Below, piece by piece: positions 32,524-38,890 of a DNA stretch of 64,000 nucleotides. The stretch is from contig CBINGZ010000024.1 in the NCBI GenBank assembly GCA_966250335.1, forward strand, positions 1 to 64,000. The letters are read 5' to 3'. This DNA comes from OLB7 sp966250335. GTDB lineage: Bacteria; Bacteroidota; Ignavibacteria; OLB7. A program made the translations under genes and the position numbers. Under the pieces are notes generated by a model. It did no database searches. It was given only the letters and a program-made list of their open reading frames with translations, and was not told the DNA's origin. Position 1 is the stretch's first letter, and every line of letters starts with the position of its first letter.

Positions 32524-34050
32524 GTGGACAATCACACCAACATGGACAATCAGAAAAAACTGACGACGCTCACCGGAGCGCCGATTGCGGACAACCAGAA
32601 CTCGCTGACCGCCGGTCCGCGCGGTCCCCTGCTGATGCAGGATGTGCAGCTTCTGGAGCAGATGCAGCGTTTCAACCGCGAGCGCATTCCGGAGCGGGTC
32701 GTACACGCCAAGGGCTCGGGCGCCTACGGTACGTTCCGTGTGACGCGCGACGTGAGCCGCTACACCAAGGCGGCGTTCCTCTCCGAGATCGGCAAGGAGA
32801 CGGAGACGTTTCTCCGCTTCTCGACGGTGGCGGGGGAGCGCGGCGCCGCCGACGGCGAGCGTGACGTGCGCGGATTCGCGCTTCGGTTCTACACCGAGCA
32901 GGGGAACTGGGACCTGGTGGGGAACAACACGCCGGTCTTCTTCGTGCGCGACCCGCACAAGTTCGCCATGTTCATCCATACCCAGAAGCGCCATCCGGAG
33001 ACCAACCTGCGCGACGTGAATATGCAGTGGGATTTCTGGTCGCTCTGCCCGGAGTCGCTGCATCAGGTGACGATCCTGTTCTCCGATCGCGGCATCCCCG
33101 CCTCCTACCGTCATCTGGACGGCTTCGGGAGCCACACCTACTCCTTCGTCAACGCGGAAGGGGAGCGGGTCTGGGTCAAGTTCCATTTCAAGACGCAGCA
33201 GGGGATCAGGAATCTGACCGACGACGAGGCGACCGAGCTGATCGGCAAGGATCGCGAGTCGCACCAGCGCGATCTCTTCCATGCGATCGAGCAGGGGGAT
33301 TTCCCCCGCTGGACCGTCTACATCCAGGTGATGACCCAGGCGCAGGCGGAGGAGTTCCGCTGGAACCCGTTCGATCTCACCAAGGTCTGGCCGCACGGCG
33401 AGTTCCCGCTGATCGAAACCGGCGTGCTGGAGCTGAACCGGAACCCGGAGAACTATTTCGCCGAGGTCGAGCAGGCCGCGTTCAAGCCGAGCTCGCTGGT
33501 GCCGGGGATCGGCCCCAGCCCCGACAAGATGCTCCAGGCCCGCCTGATGAGCTACGCCGACACCCATCTCTATCGCCTGGGCGTCAACCACACGCAGCTT
33601 CCGGTCAATCGTCCGCGGGTGGAGGTGAACGCCTATGTCCAGCGCGACGGGCTGATGTTCGTGAATAACGGAACGGGACATCCCAACTACTTCCCGAACA
33701 GCGTGGCCGGCTCACCCGCCGAGTCTCCGGAGGTCGCCGATCCGGCATGGGATCTGGGAAGCACGATCGTGGCCCGATACGATTCCAGGGTCGACCACGA
33801 CGACTACACCCAGCCCGGGAATCTCTACCGTCTGTTCGACGAGGGGCAGCGCGATCGTCTTGCCAAGAGGATTGCCGGTGGGCTTGGACAGTGCAGCCGG
33901 GAGATCCAGCTCCGTCAGCTCGGGCATTTCTACAAAGCCGACGAGGATTACGGTCGTCGTGTTCAGGCGGAGCTCAACATCTCGGTCGAGGAAGCCGCCG
34001 ACGAGCTGGGAACGCGCGACGCCGTTCCGGTCGACGCCGAGGCGGTGTAA
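32524..34050 (+). CDS. katA: Monofunctional heme catalase
   Basis: Converts hydrogen peroxide to water and oxygen. The 508-residue small-subunit type has the active-site set: FNRERIPERVVHAKGSGAYG with the distal histidine, FSTVAGERGAADGERDVRGFALRFYTEQGNWDLVGNNTPVFF with the conserved asparagine, and RLMSYADTHLYRLG with the proximal tyrosine heme ligand. I place the start at the GTG at 32524 because GGGAGGG lies 9-12 bases upstream; the ATG at 32542 has no ribosome binding site and the ATG at 32485 adds residues without homologs. Controlled by the divergent oxyR. Followed by an ankyrin gene. Confidence 0.95.
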   Translation: MDNHTNMDNQKKLTTLTGAPIADNQNSLTAGPRGPLLMQDVQLLEQMQRFNRERIPERVVHAKGSGAYGTFRVTRDVSRYTKAAFLSEIGKETETFLRFSTVAGERGAADGERDVRGFALRFYTEQGNWDLVGNNTPVFFVRDPHKFAMFIHTQKRHPETNLRDVNMQWDFWSLCPESLHQVTILFSDRGIPASYRHLDGFGSHTYSFVNAEGERVWVKFHFKTQQGIRNLTDDEATELIGKDRESHQRDLFHAIEQGDFPRWTVYIQVMTQAQAEEFRWNPFDLTKVWPHGEFPLIETGVLELNRNPENYFAEVEQAAFKPSSLVPGIGPSPDKMLQARLMSYADTHLYRLGVNHTQLPVNRPRVEVNAYVQRDGLMFVNNGTGHPNYFPNSVAGSPAESPEVADPAWDLGSTIVARYDSRVDHDDYTQPGNLYRLFDEGQRDRLAKRIAGGLGQCSREIQLRQLGHFYKADEDYGRRVQAELNISVEEAADELGTRDAVPVDAEAV

Positions 34051-34149
34051 GCGATCCCCAGGGGAACGAAGAGGCGATGATGATCACGAACGGCCCCGGC
34101 CCGGCGCCGGGGTCGTTCGCGACGACTTCATGCAAACATTTCAGATACC

Positions 34150-34620
34150 ATGATCGACATATCGAACATCGATTATCATGAGATAGCAAGGCGGGGCGAC
34201 AGCGAGGTGATGGAGGTGATGCTCCGCGCCGGACTCGACCCCAACCTTCGGGACGAACGGGGCTACACGCTGCTGATGATCGCCGCCTACAATCATCGTA
34301 TCGAGATGCTTGATCTGCTGGCCGCTCACGGCGCCGGTGTCGATATCCCGGACGGGGGAGGGAACACCCCGCTGATGGGGATCTGTTTCAAGGGGTACGA
34401 CGAGGTGGCGAGGAAGCTGGTGGAGATGGGCGCCGACCCGAACGCGCGCAACGGCGCGGGGGCGACCCCGCTGATGATGGCCGCCATGTTCGGTCAGGAG
34501 GGGATCGCCCGCCTCCTTCTTGCGAACGGCGCCGACAGAGCCCTGACCGATCCGCAGGGGCTCACCGCCCACGACTGGGCGCGCCGCCACGGGCAGGCGG
34601 GGATTGCCGAGATGCTGTAA
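34150..34620 (+). CDS. Ankyrin-repeat protein linked to catalase (AnkB-like)
   Basis: The 156-residue protein consists of four ankyrin repeats without signal peptide: EVMEVMLRAGLDPNLRDERGYTLLMIAAYN, MLDLLAAHGAGVDIPDGGGNTPLMGICF, VARKLVEMGADPNARNGAGATPLMMAAMF and IARLLLANGADRALTDPQGLTAHDWARRHG. In Pseudomonas and other bacteria an ankyrin gene downstream of a catalase gene (katB-ankB) is needed for full catalase activity, possibly by aiding heme loading; the arrangement 99 bp after katA suggests the same. Ends at a strong hairpin. Confidence 0.85.
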   Translation: MIDISNIDYHEIARRGDSEVMEVMLRAGLDPNLRDERGYTLLMIAAYNHRIEMLDLLAAHGAGVDIPDGGGNTPLMGICFKGYDEVARKLVEMGADPNARNGAGATPLMMAAMFGQEGIARLLLANGADRALTDPQGLTAHDWARRHGQAGIAEML

Positions 34621-34626
34621 ACGGCG

Positions 34627-34656
34627 CGCGGGCCGGGGACTTATCCCCGGCCCGCG
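34627..34656 (+). terminator. Hairpin terminator after the katA-ankyrin operon
   Basis: Perfect 13-bp GC-rich arms with a 4-base loop, beginning 6 bp after the ankyrin stop. No T-run follows. Confidence 0.65.
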
Positions 34657-34742
34657 TCGCATATCGGCATCGTCGTTCCCGATCGCATCCCCTGTACGGA
34701 CACGCTCCGAAGAGAATATCGGTGAACGATGCGCCTCCTCCC

Positions 34743-35219
34743 TTAGAATTTCACGTCGAACTTCCCCTCGGTGATCGAGCGGCTTCCGCTCCCTCCCTGT
34801 GCCTCCGCTGCCTCGAACGAGAAGGTGCCGGTGGCGCCGGAGGAGGAGATCCTCTCCACCGTGATCGTTCCGCTCGACCCGCTGAAGATCTTTACGCTGA
34901 TTCCTCCCGTGGAGGTCGATTCCGTGTAGGTGGCGTTGACCCCGGCGAACGGGTTGACCTGGAAGGTGCCGGGTCCCGAGGCCATCGCCGTCAGGTTGAT
35001 CTGGTTGTTGTTCCCACCGTTGATCTGCGATCCTCCGATCGAAAGAACGTTGTTCGTCCAGACCGCCTGGACGTTCGTGGCCGACCAGTTGCTGCCGCTC
35101 ACCTTGGCGCTGACCGATCCGTTCGGCGTGGAATTCCCCGTCGGCTCGTCGTCGCCGCATCCGGCGACCGGGATCAGGGTGCATGCCAGAAGAAGGAAGA
35201 GTGCAATCCGATTTCTCAT
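34743..35219 (-). CDS. DUF6252-like lipoprotein
   Basis: A 158-residue lipoprotein: signal MRNRIALFLLLACTLIPVAGC with the acylated cysteine at residue 21. The mature domain starts GSVSAKVSGSNWSATNVQAVW and ends EGKFDVKF, matching DUF6252-type envelope proteins in which a GxxWxA strand opens and a GxFxVxF strand closes the fold. A paralog lies at 60311-60769 with the same N- and C-terminal motifs. Function unknown. Convergent with the ankyrin gene. Confidence 0.75.
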   Translation of the reverse strand: MRNRIALFLLLACTLIPVAGCGDDEPTGNSTPNGSVSAKVSGSNWSATNVQAVWTNNVLSIGGSQINGGNNNQINLTAMASGPGTFQVNPFAGVNATYTESTSTGGISVKIFSGSSGTITVERISSSGATGTFSFEAAEAQGGSGSRSITEGKFDVKF

Positions 35220-35548
35220 GGTTCCGTGCTCCGTCGTTCCTATATGTGTGACTGTGGACTCGGTACAAACATCCTCACGTCCGGGGCGGGAGAAAAACCG
35301 GCTTTCGGCATATTCTTACCGCCGGCCCGGGGGAGCGCCGGTTCGGTAGTGTCTCATTTCCATTTTCCCGATTCTGGGGGACTTCGTAACGTTGCCGATC
35401 GACAGAGAGCCGGATAGATTGGGAGCATCCAAACATGCCACGGCTTCGGCCGTTCTCCTTATCCACGGCTCAACCGTCCGGTCACCGTGAGGCCCGGAGC
35501 GCCTAGCATGGCGCGGATAACGGTTGAGCCGTTCTATCCGAACATGCT
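35220..35548. other. Divergent intergenic region with a 13-bp inverted repeat
   Basis: About 330 bp. ACGGCTCAACCGT (35465-35477) and its exact complement (35520-35532) are separated by 42 bp. The right copy also sits within a local stem-loop formed by GGATA-ACGG and CCGT-TC-TATCC just before the next gene's start. No other signal seen. Confidence 0.45.
35465..35532. repeat. Inverted repeat pair before a small ORF
   Basis: Thirteen-base arms, perfect, 42-bp loop. May be a regulator site or the ends of a small mobile or RNA element. Confidence 0.5.
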
Positions 35549-35767
35549 ATGTCTACCTTCACGCAGGAACACAGTCGGGGGTTATCCCCGCCCGTACGTG
35601 TTACCGTCATCGACCGGCTGAACTACATCGCCGCGTTCGTCGATCTCCTCCGCGACTCCTTCGAGCTGGCGAACAGAGACTACGGGCCGAGCTTCGGGAA
35701 CAAGGTCGTGGTGGTCAACTACATCGATCAGGAGCTTGCGGCGCTGGCGTCCGAACTGGAACAGTAG
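35549..35767 (+). CDS. Small protein, unknown function
   Basis: A 72-residue protein with no recognised family. The second half looks helical and acidic (NYIDQELAALASELEQ). The frame ends just before a strong bidirectional terminator, and its start has an RNA stem-loop in front, both in favour of a real short gene. No membrane segment or cysteine. Could be a spurious frame. Confidence 0.45.
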   Translation: MSTFTQEHSRGLSPPVRVTVIDRLNYIAAFVDLLRDSFELANRDYGPSFGNKVVVVNYIDQELAALASELEQ

Positions 35768-35785
35768 AGCAAGGAAGCAAGTACG

Positions 35786-35823
35786 AACAGGCCCCGTCTG
35801 GATCACACCGGACGGGGCCTGTT
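35786..35823. terminator. Bidirectional terminator
   Basis: Sixteen-base arms with one mismatch (AACAGGCCCCGTC core) and a 6-base loop, between the small ORF and the convergent transposase gene. Confidence 0.7.
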
Positions 35824-35825
35824 GC

Positions 35826-36662
35826 TTACGGAACCAGCTTCGCGATATCCTCGATCGTCCAGAGCTTCGGCGTGACTCCCGCTTCCATCGCCGGGGTGAC
35901 ACGGAGGGACTTGTGGATACGGGCGAAGTTGTAATGCATGAAGTGGAGGGCGACCGCATGCGCATGGTTCTCCACCTTCTTTGAGAAGCCGTTCGTGAGC
36001 CGGGTAAACCGGCGCATCTGCATTCGCATCGTGAGGTTCTGGCGCTCTACGTAGGACGTGGAGATATGCTTACGATCCGGCGCGCCGTTGATGATCTCCT
36101 TCTTCGCCCCGGTGCATTCAGCCGGGCTATATCGCTTCTCTGATCCTTCGCCGTCCGGTGAGGGGCCGTAGATCTTCACAAGCTGGGCATAGTCAACGTC
36201 GGCCCCGAACGCTTCGTCAATCGCCCGGACATAGACGTTCAGGCCGTCGCTGGTGATCTGTACGCGCTCCGCCAGTCGTCCGGCAAGGTCATTGATGAAC
36301 GTTGCCGCACACTCTGCATCACGGGCACCGACAAGCCACGACGGAATGAGCTTCGTATCGGCGTCTATGGCCGTCCATGTCCACACATCACCCACCGTTC
36401 CCCGCTCCTCCCGCATCGCCTCAGTCGCGTTCTTCTGCTTCGCGTAGACAAACGACCAAATCTCATCGACCTGTAGCCGCTTGCACGGCAGGTTCCGCAG
36501 GTGCTCATCCTGATAGGCTGCACACACCGTTCCAGCGTCCACCAAGAGCTTCGTGACCGTGTTGATCGAGACATCTGCCATACGCGACGTAGCGCGAAGG
36601 CTTGTCCCCTCAACGAGGCAATGAAGGATCTGGGTCCGTTTAGCGAGCGAGAGCTTATTCAT
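35826..36662 (-). CDS. IS1-type DDE transposase (single-ORF form)
   Basis: A 278-residue transposase of the IS1-like group. N-terminal HTH (AKRTQILHCLVEGTSLRATSRMADVSINTVTKLL); catalytic Asp in LQVDEIWSFVYAK, second Asp in VQITSDGLNVYV, Glu in STSYVERQNLTMRM. Classical IS1 makes this protein by frameshift from two frames; here it is one frame. I could not find terminal inverted repeats: one side is the terminator at 35786-35823 and the other is AT-rich DNA upstream of the Fic gene. It may be an immobile relic or a captured gene. Confidence 0.8.
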   Translation of the reverse strand: MNKLSLAKRTQILHCLVEGTSLRATSRMADVSINTVTKLLVDAGTVCAAYQDEHLRNLPCKRLQVDEIWSFVYAKQKNATEAMREERGTVGDVWTWTAIDADTKLIPSWLVGARDAECAATFINDLAGRLAERVQITSDGLNVYVRAIDEAFGADVDYAQLVKIYGPSPDGEGSEKRYSPAECTGAKKEIINGAPDRKHISTSYVERQNLTMRMQMRRFTRLTNGFSKKVENHAHAVALHFMHYNFARIHKSLRVTPAMEAGVTPKLWTIEDIAKLVP

Positions 36663-36757
36663 GGCACAAAGATATAGAATAATGCTTTACCGTACAAGCA
36701 TAATAGTCAATTAGGCATTTTTATGCAAAAATCGTGTATTCTATACGCAAATACATT

Positions 36758-36807
36758 GCTAATATAAAAAAAATTAGCATGATGCCGCTAATTTTTCTTA
36801 TATTAGC
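36758..36807. promoter_or_regulatory. Near-perfect palindrome upstream of the Fic gene
   Basis: Arms at 36758-36778 and 36787-36807, 20 of 21 bases complementary, separated by 8 bases. Each arm itself begins and ends with GCTAAT/ATTAGC. It ends 43 bp before the Fic start codon in very AT-rich DNA, fitting an operator or a structured 5' leader. Confidence 0.65.
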
Positions 36808-36850
36808 TCCATGTTAGCGCGTACAACTATAACATGAATGGAGGATTGAG

Positions 36851-38239
36851 ATGAGAGTTCCAAAGCGGCCGCCCAACTTCCCGAACTTATTTAAGACGAT
36901 CTTGGAAGGCCCGGAGGGGTCACAGCGGTTAACTAAGATTGTGAGCAGTGGTATTGGCCCTACGCAAGCGGGTCAGTATAGGCATTGGCATACCCTTCGC
37001 TACTTGACTCCACCAGAGGGCCTTACCGTCGAAGAGTGGTGGGTGGGTATAAAGATGGCCCGCTCATTCATACAACACAAGATTCCGCTTGCTGATGCAC
37101 AGGGCAAACCGATGCACTTCACGACCCCGGATATATTACACAGGATGTGTCCGTTGATCGACCAAAGCTCTGCGGGATCAATAAGGAGTAGCGAGCAAGC
37201 GATTACCGCAACGGATCGTGACTTCTACATCTTTAAATCGCTTTCGGACGAAGCGATCACATCAAGCCAGATTGAAGGAGCGTCGACAACTCGGGAAGTA
37301 GCTAAAGAGATGATACGGACTGGTCGTCAGCCGATGGATAAGAGCGAGCGAATGATTTACAACAACTATTTGGCGATGATGTTCATCCGTACGATCAAAG
37401 ATCAGCCGCTTACTCCAAAAATAATATTTGAAATCCATCAAATACTTACCGACGGCACCCTTGATAAGCCTGAAGCGGCCGGTAGATTACGGCGAAGCGA
37501 TGAAGATATACGTATTTTTGACGATGTTTCCAACGAGGTTTTGCATGTCCCGCCGCCAGCGGATGAGCTTCGGTCGCGCATGAAAGCGATGTGTGATTTT
37601 GCCAATGATGTCGATTCCAGCAACTACATTCATCCCGTAATCCGGGCTATACTGCTGCATTTTTGGCTTGCCTATGACCATCCATTCGTCGATGGCAATG
37701 GGAGAACCGCACGCGCTCTGTTCTATTGGCTAATGGCAAGGCAACAGTATTGGCTTTTTGAATTCATCTCAATATCAAGCATAATCCACGAGGGGCCTGC
37801 AAACTATGCACGGTCCTTTCTATACGTTGAAACGGATGATTGCGATATTACATACTTCATACTTAACCAATTAGCTGTTGTGCTCCGTGCTATTGACGAT
37901 CTGCATGATTATCTGCGCCGAAAGGAAACTGAGATTGCGGAAGTCCGTGAGCTGCTGTCAAAGACAAAACTTGCTTCATTGATGTTTAATCATCGACAAA
38001 TGGCGATCATCAATCATAGTCTGAAAAATAGCCATTCGATATACACCTCGGAGTCGCATCGACGTTCGCACAATGTAAGCCCCCAGACCGCAAGGACTGA
38101 TCTGCTTGAACTTGCCAAGCATGGGCTGCTATCGCAACACAAAAGCGGTGGCGCATATTACTTTAGCATTCCCGGTAATCTTAAGGATAGGATTATGGCT
38201 TTGGCTGATTCAGAATTCAAATCATCAACTGCGAAGTAG
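36851..38239 (+). CDS. Fic-domain protein with winged-helix C-terminus
   Basis: Fic enzymes transfer AMP or related groups to protein targets. The 462-residue protein has the Fic core HPFVDGNGRTAR at about residues 277-288 with the catalytic histidine. The N-terminal inhibitory helix motif (S/T)xxxE(G/N) is present as SSQIEG near residue 138, so it is a class II, self-inhibited Fic protein. The last 60 residues form a winged helix (HRRSHNVSPQTARTDLLELAKHGLLSQHKSGGAYYF), which may read the palindrome upstream. The gene is clearly less GC-rich than its surroundings and follows a transposase gene, signs of horizontal transfer. A ribosome binding site GGAGG lies at 36840-36844. Confidence 0.9.
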   Translation: MRVPKRPPNFPNLFKTILEGPEGSQRLTKIVSSGIGPTQAGQYRHWHTLRYLTPPEGLTVEEWWVGIKMARSFIQHKIPLADAQGKPMHFTTPDILHRMCPLIDQSSAGSIRSSEQAITATDRDFYIFKSLSDEAITSSQIEGASTTREVAKEMIRTGRQPMDKSERMIYNNYLAMMFIRTIKDQPLTPKIIFEIHQILTDGTLDKPEAAGRLRRSDEDIRIFDDVSNEVLHVPPPADELRSRMKAMCDFANDVDSSNYIHPVIRAILLHFWLAYDHPFVDGNGRTARALFYWLMARQQYWLFEFISISSIIHEGPANYARSFLYVETDDCDITYFILNQLAVVLRAIDDLHDYLRRKETEIAEVRELLSKTKLASLMFNHRQMAIINHSLKNSHSIYTSESHRRSHNVSPQTARTDLLELAKHGLLSQHKSGGAYYFSIPGNLKDRIMALADSEFKSSTAK

Positions 38240-38287
38240 ATAGGCGTAGACGCAATCTATTTATGCTGTTGGTGCAGAAGCGAACAG

Positions 38288-38321
38288 GCGGGACACTTCC
38301 GATTTTTTGGAAGTGTCCCGC
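38288..38321. terminator. Intrinsic terminator after the Fic gene
   Basis: Perfect 13-bp arms GCGGGACACTTCC and complement around an 8-base loop with six Ts. Lies between the Fic gene and the convergent small gene and can serve both. Confidence 0.75.
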
Positions 38322-38344
38322 TATAGACTTTGATGCTGGCTGTC

Positions 38345-38587
38345 CTACTCTTTCTTCTTCCACCGTGCCGCTGCTGCCTTCTGCGCAATCTCCTTCCGCT
38401 GTCTTGGCGTCAGCTTTTCAGCCCGTGCCTTGCCCCCTTTGAGCCCTCCACGACGGCCTAGCGCGACCGCTGCCGGGTCTTTGGTCGGTTCCGGCTCTGC
38501 GGGTTCCTCAGCGTCGCCGGTGGCGATATCCAAGATCCGCTTGGCGCGCTGGTTCGGATCGCGGGGAAGGTTCTTCGGAGTCTTCAT
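38345..38587 (-). CDS. Small basic Lys/Ala-rich protein (histone H1-like tail)
   Basis: An 80-residue protein: an acidic Pro/Glu stretch (EEPAEPEPTKDPA) then GRRGGLKGGKARAEKLTPRQRKEIAQKAAAARW, a motif widespread in small bacterial proteins sometimes labelled histone-like, with a Gly-rich basic turn followed by an amphipathic helix. Probably nucleic-acid binding. The start ATG at 38587 fits; the frame to 38653 lacks similarity. It may be part of the same acquired segment as the Fic gene, but its base composition is more typical of the genome. Confidence 0.6.
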   Translation of the reverse strand: MKTPKNLPRDPNQRAKRILDIATGDAEEPAEPEPTKDPAAVALGRRGGLKGGKARAEKLTPRQRKEIAQKAAAARWKKKE

Positions 38588-38890
38588 GCGGGAGTTCTCT
38601 ACCGTTGACGATGGATCGCTCAATGTCCCTCTTGGGGTTCCTTGAGCGGACAAGCATTCACGGTTACAAAGGTCGGGAACTCCGGGGGACTAGTGCAAGG
38701 GAAGAAATCAAACTGAGACACTACCGCCGGTTCAGGCGGCTTGCAGGCATCTCCCCGAATCGGTAGTATTGCACGATTTTCTTCACGATGATAGCACGCC
38801 CGATCTTCGACCCTGCCTTGAACGACCCGGAATCCTCTCGCAGCAATCGATAGACAACCCCCCATCCTCAACCTACTTGTAGGGACTTTC
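38588..38890. other. Divergent intergenic region
   Basis: About 300 bp between the small basic gene and the repetitive secreted protein. I see no gene. TAGGGAC lies just before the downstream ATG. No strong repeat. Confidence 0.4.
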
